From JBGVSA01 sp049840475 (GTDB lineage Bacteria; Pseudomonadota; Gammaproteobacteria; Burkholderiales; Rhodocyclaceae): DNA of 64,000 bases. A program made the position numbers and the translations under genes. The notes under the pieces are model-generated. The model worked only from the letters and a program-made list of their open reading frames with translations. It was not told the origin of the DNA and searched no databases. Positions 1-7,975 of this stretch are shown in pieces; position 1 is the first letter of the stretch; each line of letters begins with the position of its first letter. Location of the stretch: positions 992,001 to 1,056,000 of the forward strand of contig JASGKX010000003.1 in the NCBI GenBank assembly GCA_049840475.1. The letters are read 5' to 3'.

Positions 1-1554
1 CCCACTGCGCGCATCAAACTTGGCACCGAAGGCACGACCGGTTTTGAGCGCGTCACCATTCGGCACGTGACCTTCGATCGTTCGCGCGGGTTTGCGCTGG
101 AATCCGTTGACGGTGCGGAGCTAAAGGACATCGTGCTCACCGACGCGGTCATGAAGAACGTCAGCAGCTCGCCGATTTTCATCCGCATTGGCGATCGCGG
201 CCGCGCCCCAGTTACTGGCAACAGTACGGACGAGGCAACCAGCCCAACCAACACCGTACGGCTGGATGATCGTGGCTGGGTGCTGCCGAACATCGTTGCC
301 AAGTACGGCAACTGGCCAGCGGTGCGCTACATCCCGTCGTATGACAAAACCGCCGCCGCACCGATCGGAGGCGCCAGCACGCCCTTTACCATTGTCAGTG
401 CCACAGCACCGACCAAGCTCAATCCGAACTCAGTGCAACCGACCGATCCGCTCTTTGCCAATGCGGTCGGCGTGGGCTTCGCAACAGCGCGCAACATCAG
501 CATCAGCAACGTCACCATCACCGATGTCGATCCGCGATATCCCATCCTGATCGCTGGCCTTGTCGATCATCCGGTCGAGAACATCAGGATCAGCAATGTC
601 TCGATCGAGTACCGGGGCGGCTTGAAGATGGAACACGCGATCGAGCAACGGCAACTCAACCAGACCTGGGCCTATACGGCGTATGAGTCGGCTGCGGCGA
701 GCCAGTCCCTGCCATGGCTCGCCAACACTTTCTTTTCCAAGAATGAAGCGCTGCTGCCGCGCATTGGCTGGAGCTCGTCGGCCAATGGCGGTGCGGGAGG
801 TTGGGTGGACGATCCATACAACGTGCCGGAAATGCCACGCGAGTATCCGGAACCCAGCTTGTTTGGCATTTTGCCGGCCTATGGCATCTATGCGCGCCAC
901 GTGACGGGGCTGACGGTCGCCGATGTAAAACTGACGACCAAGGTGACGGATGAGCGCCCCGCTGTTGTCCTCGACGATGTGTCCGGCGCAACGTTCGCTG
1001 GATTCAGCGCCCCGGCGGCGACCGGCGTGCCCACCTTCGTACGAGTCACCAATACGAAGAAACGCGTGGTCGACCGCGAATACGTCAAGGAGCAACCGTA
1101 CAAGACGACCACCGTCAGCAACGTCGTACTGCCGTCCGGCGCGCAGGTGCAGGACGTCACCGTCGACCGCCCTGCCCCAGGCACGCCGCCGGATTCACTC
1201 TATGCGCTGCCGACGGCCCCAAGTGCAACCTATCCGTACAACTACGCCGTGCCGGATGCGAGCTACGCCGTGCCGCTCACCGTGCATCGTCCGCACTTCG
1301 ATGCAATTGCCGCACAGACCGCCACAGTCGGCCAGCCGCTGCAGTTCATGGTGAATGCCAAGACACCCGCAAGCGGCGTGACGCTGACGTACTCGGCCAA
1401 GAATCTCCCCGGCGGTGCCAGCTTCGACGCCAACACGCGCACCTTTACCTGGACGCCGAACAGCGCGCAGGCGGGGCAATACACGGTTCAGTTCGTGGTG
1501 GACGATGGCGTGATACCCGAAACGCGCGACGTCGCAATCACTGTGACGCGTTAA
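1..1554 (+). CDS. GH28 polygalacturonase-like pectin hydrolase, 5' end cut by window edge
   Basis: The reading frame is open from base 1, so the N-terminus lies outside the window; an internal GTG at 67 is not the real start. The visible part begins in a right-handed beta-helix with the GH28 signature segment ALESVDG followed by SSPIFIRIGDRGR (about residues 35-65), as in polygalacturonases and rhamnogalacturonases that hydrolyse pectin backbones. Roughly the last 90 residues form a putative Ig-like domain (LPGGASFDANTRTFTWTP pattern, He_PIG type), probably a spacer or binding module. Neighbouring pectinesterase and pectate lyase genes on the other strand support a pectin role. The exact substrate cannot be decided because the catalytic Asp region is outside or not resolvable here. 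Confidence 0.8.
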   Translation, partial: PTARIKLGTEGTTGFERVTIRHVTFDRSRGFALESVDGAELKDIVLTDAVMKNVSSSPIFIRIGDRGRAPVTGNSTDEATSPTNTVRLDDRGWVLPNIVAKYGNWPAVRYIPSYDKTAAAPIGGASTPFTIVSATAPTKLNPNSVQPTDPLFANAVGVGFATARNISISNVTITDVDPRYPILIAGLVDHPVENIRISNVSIEYRGGLKMEHAIEQRQLNQTWAYTAYESAAASQSLPWLANTFFSKNEALLPRIGWSSSANGGAGGWVDDPYNVPEMPREYPEPSLFGILPAYGIYARHVTGLTVADVKLTTKVTDERPAVVLDDVSGATFAGFSAPAATGVPTFVRVTNTKKRVVDREYVKEQPYKTTTVSNVVLPSGAQVQDVTVDRPAPGTPPDSLYALPTAPSATYPYNYAVPDASYAVPLTVHRPHFDAIAAQTATVGQPLQFMVNAKTPASGVTLTYSAKNLPGGASFDANTRTFTWTPNSAQAGQYTVQFVVDDGVIPETRDVAITVTR

Positions 1555-1587
1555 TCCCTCCTCCCCCTCGGGATGCCCCGAGGCATC

Positions 1588-1615
1588 AGGCCGACCTGCG
1601 GGTCGGCCTTTTTTT
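1588..1615 (+). terminator. intrinsic terminator after the GH28 gene
   Basis: A perfect 9-bp stem (1588-1596 with 1601-1609) with a 4-base loop is followed by a run of T. It lies 34 bases after the stop codon of the GH28 gene. Confidence 0.85.
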
Positions 1616-1729
1616 CTTGGGCGAACGAGCCAGACCGGATTGCGGATGTATGCCTAGCCTGGCGTCAACGTCTCTCGTTTCGGTGCTCATAGCGCCACAA
1701 GGCATCGCAACCAAACCAGACACTGGACG

Positions 1730-1754
1730 AAAAAAAGGGCAGCCAAGGCTGCCC
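1730..1754 (-). terminator. intrinsic terminator of the pectinesterase gene
   Basis: An 8-bp perfect stem (1737-1744 with 1747-1754) is followed on the minus strand by a T tract (A run at 1730-1736 on the plus strand). It lies about 50 bases past the pectinesterase stop. The rest of the 252-base gap 1555-1806 shows nothing else. Confidence 0.8.
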
Positions 1755-1806
1755 TCAATTCATGCGGAGATCGGGTGACCCGAAGGCCACCCGCAGAACG
1801 AACAAC

Positions 1807-4404
1807 TTACGGAGTCGGAACCCAGCCGGCGTTGCTGTTGTAGCCACCGAACACCAACGTACGGCTCAGGTACGGCGCAGCCTCACCAGCCGACAGCACA
1901 CGTGCCGTCGTGCTACGGCCCGTCAGGCTAAGCGGCGCACCGCTCAGATCCATGCTGTTGTACTCGCGCCAGCCACTGGTGGCAGTTGCCGTAGCCGGGT
2001 TCGGGTTCGGGTTGCTGAACAGGTTCGCAGCCCAACCCACGGCATTGACGTGCGTGTCCATCTTGGTATTGACGAACACGATGTTGTCATACCAGGTTCC
2101 CGCGGCGGCACGAGCCAGGTACGTCGTGCCATCGGTCAGAGCCATTCCACCCGGACCAACGCCCTTGGTCAGCGTGCTGTTGAGGAACACGAAGCCCGGA
2201 TCGGTTGCGCCCACAGTACGCGCCTGCAGGATGTAGTTACCCGAGGTCGATTGCGCCGTATCACCCACCGAACGGATTTCGCAGTTTTCGAACAGCGCTG
2301 CGCGGTTGGCACCCCAGATGAAGTCGACGTTGCCGGCGATCAGCGAGTTGTAGAACCACGCGTAGCCCTTGACCTGGATGGTGTCTTGTTCGCTGTAGAA
2401 CGCGGAGTTCTTGGCGATCAGACGATCCGTGTCGCGAGCGTTGAAGTACAGCGTTTCGGCCTGGCTGGACACCGTGGTCGAACGCAGCATGGTGTTCTTC
2501 AACGTCAGCGTGTCGAGCGTCAGCAGATCGGACTGCTCGATCAGCAACACTGCGCGACCGCCTGCCGGCGTCCCCGAACCCAAAGCCTGGCTAGCACCCG
2601 AACCACTGTTGAGCCCTTCGTAGTTCTTGTACTGGATGATCGTGCCGTCGCGGCTTTCGCCCTTGATGGTGAGGTTGTTCTTGCCACGCAGATACAGCGG
2701 CTCTTCGTACGTACCGTTCTTGACGTTGACCGTCACGGCGGTGTCGCCCGAGTAATTCTGCATTGCGTAGTTCAGCGCACCCTGCACCGTGCGGAAATCC
2801 GCCGCACCGTCGTCGTCGACCGTCACCGTGGTGCCGGTCGGGGCTGCTGCCTTGGTCTTGAACGCCCAGTTGCCAACCTTGCCGATACCCACGAAGTCGG
2901 TGCCGCCGACCTTGCCCGTGATGGCACCGTTGGCGATGGCGACGTAGTACTCCGTGCCGTAGGCCAGCTTGGCATCGTGCAGATCGACCACGACCGTGTT
3001 GCCATTGACGCGCACCGGGTTGGTGTAGATCGAACGGACGTTGGCCTGACCAGAGTAGCCGATCGAATCGGTCTCGCCTGTCATCTTGATTACGTCGACC
3101 AGCGAATCGTCGCTCTTCTTGAAGATGCGGATCGAACCAGTTGTACCCAGCTTCGGCTCTGCATCGAAGAGTAGGTTCAGGTGCGTGTCAACGTAAGCGG
3201 CGGTATCACCCGGAACCGGAATGGCCTTGCCAGTCAGCGTGTAAGTTGCCGTCGGCATGACAAACTGCGGGTTGATGGTCGCAGTGATCGTGCGAGTGAC
3301 GGTCGAATCCGAGCCGCTGGTGAAGGTCACCGTTGCTGTGCCAGCCGCCAGCGGCTTGAGCGTGACAGCCGTGCCGGACGTGGTGACAGAGAGCACCGAC
3401 GGGTTGGACGACACTGCCGTAAAGGTATCGGCCGTCTTGCCATCGCTCTTGACGGCAGTGACGTTGACCACCTTCGACACATCGCCGGCTTCCGCCGTGT
3501 AGGTCGTGGTCGAGTCAAGAGTCAGTTGAACCGGCTTGACGTTGGGATCGCCGATCTTGACGTCATCGACTTGGAACGACTTGTTGTCGGTATAGATACC
3601 GACCAGCCCCTTGGCAGAAAAGTCGGTGAAGCTCACCGTGCCGTCAGCATACGTGGCATTGCTGATGGGCACACCGTTGAAATAACCCTTGATCGCATTG
3701 CCGATCATTTCCAGGCGAACGGTATACCACTCCGAATCCATCGAGATGGCTTGCTTCATCTGGATGGTGCGGGTCAGCGTGCCGCCCACCATCTTGACGA
3801 GTTCAACCTGCGTGGAGCCGGTGGAATTTTGCACGTTAAGCAGCGCGCCGTACCAGTTGTTGGCGTCGACATAGCGCCCCATCAGCACCAGACGCTTGTT
3901 GCTCGTCGTGCCGTTGGTCTGCGGCTTGAAGCGCGCTTCAACGTAGTAGTCGCCGCTGCTCACCCCGCCGAGCGCGCTGCTCTTGACGAGAGCAAGCACG
4001 CCGCCCTTGGCGTTGGCGGTGTATTGCAGCACTTGGTTGGCGCTGCCATCCGATTCGGCGTTGACGGCGAACGCACCGTCCGGTCCCGTAACGGGAAGCA
4101 GATCCCACTTTGCGGAGGTGCCAGTCTGGAAGTCATCGCAGAACCAGTACGCGCTGGTGCAGGTGAAGACAGTGCTGGTGCTGGAGCTTGAACTGGAGGA
4201 ACTGCTCGAAGTCGACGACGAACTGGAACTGCTGGAACTGCTGGAGCTGCCCTGGCTGCTTGACGTCGAGCTGGAGCTGCTTGATACGGAACTCGAACTG
4301 CCGTTCGAGGAATCGCTGTTGTTGTCGTCGCCCCCACAGGCGGCCAGGAATGGCAGGACAGTCGCAACGAGCATGGCGCTACGCGCGAGACGAAGGTGTC
4401 TCAT
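1807..4404 (-). CDS. pectinesterase lipoprotein with poly-Ser linker and Ig-like domains
   Basis: 865 residues. Pectin methylesterase removes methyl esters from homogalacturonan so that lyases and polygalacturonases can act. Residues 1-23 are a lipoprotein signal (LPFLAAC, Cys23), followed by a very Ser-rich linker to about residue 80. Then come a LamG-like beta-sandwich (about 85-290), a bacterial Ig-like domain (about 290-370), an SbsA-like Ig domain (about 375-525) and the C-terminal CE8 pectinesterase domain (about 535-865). The CE8 domain shows QAETLY, the catalytic QDT and GNVDFIWG, and a diverged LGRPW region (LARAAAGTW). The start is well supported by an AGGAGG ribosome binding site 5-6 bases upstream. 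Glycine after the lipid-bearing Cys suggests outer-membrane sorting. It is transcribed in the same direction as the pectate lyase upstream but has its own terminators on both sides, so it is probably a separate unit. Confidence 0.92.
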   Translation of the reverse strand: MRHLRLARSAMLVATVLPFLAACGGDDNNSDSSNGSSSSVSSSSSSTSSSQGSSSSSSSSSSSSTSSSSSSSSSSTSTVFTCTSAYWFCDDFQTGTSAKWDLLPVTGPDGAFAVNAESDGSANQVLQYTANAKGGVLALVKSSALGGVSSGDYYVEARFKPQTNGTTSNKRLVLMGRYVDANNWYGALLNVQNSTGSTQVELVKMVGGTLTRTIQMKQAISMDSEWYTVRLEMIGNAIKGYFNGVPISNATYADGTVSFTDFSAKGLVGIYTDNKSFQVDDVKIGDPNVKPVQLTLDSTTTYTAEAGDVSKVVNVTAVKSDGKTADTFTAVSSNPSVLSVTTSGTAVTLKPLAAGTATVTFTSGSDSTVTRTITATINPQFVMPTATYTLTGKAIPVPGDTAAYVDTHLNLLFDAEPKLGTTGSIRIFKKSDDSLVDVIKMTGETDSIGYSGQANVRSIYTNPVRVNGNTVVVDLHDAKLAYGTEYYVAIANGAITGKVGGTDFVGIGKVGNWAFKTKAAAPTGTTVTVDDDGAADFRTVQGALNYAMQNYSGDTAVTVNVKNGTYEEPLYLRGKNNLTIKGESRDGTIIQYKNYEGLNSGSGASQALGSGTPAGGRAVLLIEQSDLLTLDTLTLKNTMLRSTTVSSQAETLYFNARDTDRLIAKNSAFYSEQDTIQVKGYAWFYNSLIAGNVDFIWGANRAALFENCEIRSVGDTAQSTSGNYILQARTVGATDPGFVFLNSTLTKGVGPGGMALTDGTTYLARAAAGTWYDNIVFVNTKMDTHVNAVGWAANLFSNPNPNPATATATSGWREYNSMDLSGAPLSLTGRSTTARVLSAGEAAPYLSRTLVFGGYNSNAGWVPTP
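4183..4320 (-). repeat. low-complexity serine-codon tract in pectinesterase
   Basis: An imperfect tandem array of serine codons encodes a run of about 50 residues, nearly all Ser with a few Thr, Val, Gln and Gly. It links the lipidated N-terminus to the folded domains. Similar tracts occur in the neighbouring pectate lyase. Confidence 0.85.
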
Positions 4405-4586
4405 GTATCTCCTCCTAGAGAGTGCTTCTCGAAATGTCTTTATTTTTTTGTTACGAGCGGGGTTTACCGCTCACGCGAGCATACGGCGGCGACCGGTAAC
4501 CGACCTGATCGAAATTGCTATCTTTGGGCCAATGCGACGCAAGTCGTGCGATTACCGACCAGCGTGTGTTGCTAGGTGCACCAACC

Positions 4587-4621
4587 AAAAAAAAGCCCCG
4601 ACCGCGGCTGCGGACGAGGCT
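4587..4621 (-). terminator. intrinsic terminator of the pectate lyase gene
   Basis: On the minus strand a GC-rich hairpin (arms 4615-4621 and 4594-4600, one G-T wobble, further inner pairs) is followed by eight T. It lies about 30 bases past the pectate lyase stop. The remainder of the gap 4405-4586 is the upstream region of the pectinesterase; a small hairpin at 4455-4472 falls in its probable 5' leader. Confidence 0.8.
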
Positions 4622-4649
4622 TCTATTAGAACAGAGGCGAACGGGCCGA

Positions 4650-7031
4650 TTACGGCGTGCCGATCGTCACCTGATCAAACACGCTCTGCGACGTAATCGC
4701 ATCCTTGCCAGACATGCCTGCCAGGCCGATATAGACCGTGCTATCAAGCGGCGTGTAGCCGGAGGCAGAGAAGTCCTGCTTCTTCTCAGTCGTCCAGTTC
4801 GAGCCATCGATCGAGAACCACACCGAGATCACCTGCCCCACCCGTTGCAGCTTGAGGTAGATCGGGCTAGTGGCGGACGCAGTCGGAATCGCGGTGACCC
4901 CAGCCGGCGCGGTGATCTGCGCACTGGACGGCGCGGCCGAATCGTTGTCGATCTTGCGCTGCTCCCACTGAACGCGCGGCACACCACGGTACAGAATGCC
5001 GAAGTAGCGCGAACCGACATCCAGACTGTTGCGCAACATGAGACCCGCGCGAACATTGGCCGTCGATTGTCCCGTTGGCAGTTCCATGGACGTCAGGCGT
5101 GCGGTGATGACGAAGTCACCGGTCTTCTGCACGTAGGCATACTCGAACGTATCGGAAGACGTCGGCGTCGTCACCGAACCGGTTAGCCCTGCACCCGTCA
5201 GCGTGTACGTCGCAGTTGCCGTGTCATAGGCTGCCGTCGCGCCGACGTTGCCCATCGCCCGCGCCAAGCTCAGGGTCGCGCCGGGCAGCGAGATTTCCGA
5301 TCCTGGCGGCAGGCTGGAAGAACTGGAACTGGACGAACTGGAACTGGACGAACTCGACGAGCTGGACGAGTTCGGATCGGCGTAGCCGCCATTGAACGTC
5401 GGATCGGCCGACTGTGTGTCAGCGACGACGGCCAGTTTGCCGGCACCCGCATTCGCCAGCACATAGCTGCGCACGTCTGCCGCGCTCGTACCGAGTTGGT
5501 ACGGGTAAGCCGGCGCCCAACCCAGTTCGTTCGTGTACCCGTGAGTGGCCCATTCTGCAACCGCACGGACGGGCGTTGCGGCAGCGGCGGCGGTGACTTC
5601 CTTGCTCTTGTTGGCGTCGTACTTAGCCTTGGCCACGGCGTCGATCTGCAGGGGCGCGTCGTTGAACCACGAGCCCTTGTCCTTGAACATGTAGCCGTAG
5701 AAGTTATCGACCACGACATCGACGTTCACCTTCGAGCCTTTTTGCTCGAAGACGTTGGTCTCGGAGAGGATCGACGATTCGATGCCCATGCCGATGAAGT
5801 AATGCGCGTTGCCCGAATTACGGCTGATCATCGGGTAATCAGGATCGTCGCTGTTGCCGCGCCCGTAGTTGTTGTACAGGTGCACCTGACCGAAACGTAC
5901 GCGCGGTGCGCGTTCCTGCGAGTTGTCCCACAGGTTGCCCGACCATGTCATATGGAACTTGCCACGGTCCTTGGCCGCTTGCGAGTCACCCGAGCCGATC
6001 ATGTTCGTCTTGTCGTGGTTGCGGAAGATACTGTGCGACACGGTGACGAAGTCAGAACCGTCCTCAAAGTCGAGCAGACCGTCGTGGCGTTGCACGTGCT
6101 TGCCGAAAATCACGGGCTCACCACTGTCCAGGTGCTGACCGTCGCTGAACGTGCAGTGGTCGACCCAGATGTACTTCCCGGTCACCACCGAGAAAGCGTC
6201 GTAGCGTGAATTCCAGTTACCCGAATCACCATCTGAGCCGTCCCAGGCGGGGAACAGGTCCATCGGCGCTTCGAACGTCATGTTGCGCACGATGATGTTG
6301 TTGCTGCCGTTGATGGCGAAGTAGCCGTCCACCAACTTGCCGTTATTGCCAACCCCCAGCAGCGTCGTGTTGGCGGGCAGCACAAACTGGATCTGCGCCT
6401 TCTGCAACTGGGCGCCGGCCGTACGGGCCGACGTCTGGTTGTTGATGGTGGTGAGTTCCGCCGTGGCGGCAGCATCCCCCTGAGCACTCTTGGTCTTGAG
6501 GTTGTTCACGTATGTCTGGTCGGCGTTGACCAGATGCACATAGGCGTCGAAGTCCCACTTCTTGGTCATCTTGCTGTTGTAGTAAGCAAGATCCGCAAAG
6601 GTGCCATCGCCCAGGTCGGTGCCGTAGATCGTGCCGTCGACGTAAATGATCTTCGGTTCGAGCTTTGCCGCAGCTTGATCGCTCTTGTACGTTGGGCTCT
6701 TGACGTTGTTCAGCGCGTCGAGCAACTCAGCACGGGTGCGGACCACGTAGATGTTGGTGGAAGGCGCGCCCTTGCCGCCACTCACCCCGCCCTGCATCGT
6801 CGCCCAGCCAGTTGCGTGCGCCACCAGGGGAATGGTGGAGGTGATCGAACTCGACGACGAACTCGCGCTGGACTCTGAACTCGACGAAGCTGAACTCGTG
6901 GAGTTGCTCGAACTACTGGATGACGACCCGTTGTCGTCGTTGTCGCCACCGCAGGCCGCCAGCAACGCAGCAGCAGCTATGGAAAGACCGAACGCAGCAA
7001 CGAAGCCGCGTTGGCGAGAAATTCTCCGCAT
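4650..7031 (-). CDS. pectate lyase family 1 lipoprotein with two poly-Ser linkers
   Basis: 793 residues from the ATG at 7031, chosen over a start ten codons upstream because an AAGGAG site lies 7-8 bases before it. Pectate lyase cleaves de-esterified homogalacturonan by beta-elimination with Ca2+. Residues 1-27 form a lipoprotein signal (ALLAAC, Cys27), followed by a Ser-rich linker to about residue 60. The parallel beta-helix lyase domain (about 65-540) shows the family motif WVDHCTF and the region ERAPRVRFGQVHLYNNY with the catalytic Arg. A second pure-Ser linker (about residues 554-572) leads to a C-terminal DUF1349/LamG-like carbohydrate-binding module (about 585-793). The lipid anchor plus linkers suggest the enzyme is displayed on the cell surface. 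Confidence 0.92.
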   Translation of the reverse strand: MRRISRQRGFVAAFGLSIAAAALLAACGGDNDDNGSSSSSSSNSTSSASSSSESSASSSSSSITSTIPLVAHATGWATMQGGVSGGKGAPSTNIYVVRTRAELLDALNNVKSPTYKSDQAAAKLEPKIIYVDGTIYGTDLGDGTFADLAYYNSKMTKKWDFDAYVHLVNADQTYVNNLKTKSAQGDAAATAELTTINNQTSARTAGAQLQKAQIQFVLPANTTLLGVGNNGKLVDGYFAINGSNNIIVRNMTFEAPMDLFPAWDGSDGDSGNWNSRYDAFSVVTGKYIWVDHCTFSDGQHLDSGEPVIFGKHVQRHDGLLDFEDGSDFVTVSHSIFRNHDKTNMIGSGDSQAAKDRGKFHMTWSGNLWDNSQERAPRVRFGQVHLYNNYGRGNSDDPDYPMISRNSGNAHYFIGMGIESSILSETNVFEQKGSKVNVDVVVDNFYGYMFKDKGSWFNDAPLQIDAVAKAKYDANKSKEVTAAAAATPVRAVAEWATHGYTNELGWAPAYPYQLGTSAADVRSYVLANAGAGKLAVVADTQSADPTFNGGYADPNSSSSSSSSSSSSSSSSSSSLPPGSEISLPGATLSLARAMGNVGATAAYDTATATYTLTGAGLTGSVTTPTSSDTFEYAYVQKTGDFVITARLTSMELPTGQSTANVRAGLMLRNSLDVGSRYFGILYRGVPRVQWEQRKIDNDSAAPSSAQITAPAGVTAIPTASATSPIYLKLQRVGQVISVWFSIDGSNWTTEKKQDFSASGYTPLDSTVYIGLAGMSGKDAITSQSVFDQVTIGTP
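5314..5371 (-). repeat. poly-Ser tract between pectate lyase catalytic and C-terminal modules
   Basis: Uninterrupted serine codons in an imperfect 12-base repeat (GAACTGGAACTG-like on the plus strand) encode about 19 consecutive Ser. It acts as a flexible linker between domains. Confidence 0.85.
6838..6940 (-). repeat. Ser-rich linker tract after the pectate lyase lipobox
   Basis: Ser codons with a few Thr, Glu, Ala and Asn codons form the spacer after the lipidated Cys. Its composition resembles the linker of the adjacent pectinesterase. Confidence 0.8.
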
Positions 7032-7316
7032 GTAATTAGTCTCCTTGAAACCAGAAACCACGCACTAAGAGGGGGTTGCGTGGGGTACGCCGGCAATCGC
7101 TGTTACCGTTATCTTTTCCTATTGCGGTCGGAATATTCCGCTCCCTGCATACAAGTTGTCAAACCGTTTTTACACGCTCAAATATCTCGTATTTATCGAA
7201 TTGTTACCGGGCTCATTGATTATCAAAGACTTTATTCGTCAGGCAAGTTGAACGATTCACCAACAAAATACGGAAACTTTCCATGAGGGCTATAAATGGC
7301 CCCACCAAACGCCTTG

Positions 7317-7345
7317 TTGACCACCCGCGAGGCTCGCCATACACT
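7317..7345 (+). promoter_or_regulatory. sigma-70 type promoter of the Fur-controlled hemP unit
   Basis: TTGACC at 7317-7322 and TACACT at 7340-7345 are separated by exactly 17 bases. The Fur box begins at the end of the -10 hexamer. The remaining gap 7032-7316 is comparatively AT-rich and must hold the pectate lyase promoter on the minus strand, but no clear hexamers were identified there. Confidence 0.65.
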
Positions 7346-7362
7346 GAATGACAATCATTCGC
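7344..7362 (+). promoter_or_regulatory. Fur box
   Basis: A 19-base site whose core AATGACAATCATT (7347-7359) matches the Fur consensus core AATGATAATCATT at 12 of 13 positions, with perfect AATGA/TCATT inverted arms. It overlaps the -10 / start region of the promoter at 7317-7345, so iron-loaded Fur should repress the following genes. Confidence 0.8.
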
Positions 7363-7379
7363 ATTTGATAGACGAACCG

Positions 7380-7655
7380 ATGGACGAATTCGAAGTCACG
7401 CATCCACAAGATCCCTCGCTGGCAATCGCTGCGGTGATGTTCTTGCTCTCGGGCGCGAGCCTGCGCGGCACCAGCTCATCGCAATGCGCTGCGCTGCTCC
7501 AGCACCTGGAGCGGCTGGCTTGTTCACCGGACATATCCCCAGCCCTGCGCCACACATGTGCCGAGTTGCACAGCACATGGTCCCGGGTGATCGACGCGCT
7601 TGGCAAAGAGCACACCTGCCCCTGCTGTCGCCCGGATGGTCCGGTACTTCACTAG
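7380..7655 (+). CDS. small Fur-regulated protein of unknown function
   Basis: 91 residues from the ATG at 7380. The frame is open further upstream to 7296, but that would place the promoter and Fur box inside the coding region, so the inner ATG is preferred. The protein has no signal peptide or membrane segment. It is largely helical in appearance, with a pattern AALLQHLERLA...LRHTCAELHSTW, and ends in a CPCC motif (HTCPCCRPDG). It sits between a Fur box and hemP, so a role in iron or heme acquisition is likely by context. It loosely recalls FagA-like small proteins of iron-regulated loci, but I do not recognise the family with certainty. Confidence 0.6.
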   Translation: MDEFEVTHPQDPSLAIAAVMFLLSGASLRGTSSSQCAALLQHLERLACSPDISPALRHTCAELHSTWSRVIDALGKEHTCPCCRPDGPVLH

Positions 7656-7718
7656 GCCTTGACCCTGCCTGTTGGGCGATCTTTAATTCATCAACGCGAA
7701 CGATTATCACTACCGACC

Positions 7719-7907
7719 ATGAACCCGATTCCCGCCCAGGCAGTTGAAAACCCCGGCAACGGCATACCGCCGACCACGCCGGCCACCGTGCAGACTGTGT
7801 CGAGTCGTGCCCTGCTCGGCGGAGGCAGTTTGGTACTGATAGAACACTCCGGAATGTTGTATACTCTTCGGGCTACCCGTAGCGGTAAGCTCATATTGAC
7901 AAAGTAG
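7719..7907 (+). CDS. hemP: hemin uptake protein HemP/HmuP
   Basis: 62 residues. The C-terminal half matches the HemP family, with SSRALLGGGSLVLIEHSG followed by the diagnostic ending GKLILTK. HemP/HmuP is a small cytoplasmic factor needed for heme receptor expression or heme utilisation in Burkholderia, Bradyrhizobium and related bacteria. The start is the ATG at 7719; the frame is open further upstream, but the extra residues are unlike the family. No strong Shine-Dalgarno is visible. It lies 63 bases after the small Fur-regulated ORF and is probably co-transcribed from the Fur-box promoter. No heme receptor gene lies next to it in this window. Confidence 0.85.
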   Translation: MNPIPAQAVENPGNGIPPTTPATVQTVSSRALLGGGSLVLIEHSGMLYTLRATRSGKLILTK

Positions 7908-7954
7908 CGGGCTCAGAGCCCGCAACGTCGGACTTCACGGGGAAGACCGACGTT
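7907..7954 (+). promoter_or_regulatory. two-hairpin leader between hemP and the S4 paralogue
   Basis: Two strong hairpins stand in tandem. The first pairs 7907-7914 with 7916-7923 (8 bp, practically no loop, so the innermost pairs must open). The second pairs 7924-7931 with 7947-7954 (8 bp perfect, 15-base loop). Neither is followed by a T run, so they are not classical terminators. They end 21 bases before the S4 start and could be an RNA structure bound by S4 itself, as in other S4-controlled mRNAs; this is inference. Confidence 0.5.
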
Positions 7955-7975
7955 GAATAACACTGGAGTAATTGA

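Noticed and set aside
1762..3174. 470-codon plus-strand frame opposite pectinesterase
   Set aside because: Crosses the pectinesterase terminator side and has no recognisable protein features.
4183..4320. Serine-codon tract considered as a CRISPR or tandem-repeat locus
   Set aside because: It is an in-frame low-complexity linker in a secreted enzyme, with no spacer-repeat structure.
7296..7379. Upstream extension of the Fur-regulated small ORF
   Set aside because: Would place the promoter and Fur box inside the coding sequence; the ATG at 7380 is preferred.
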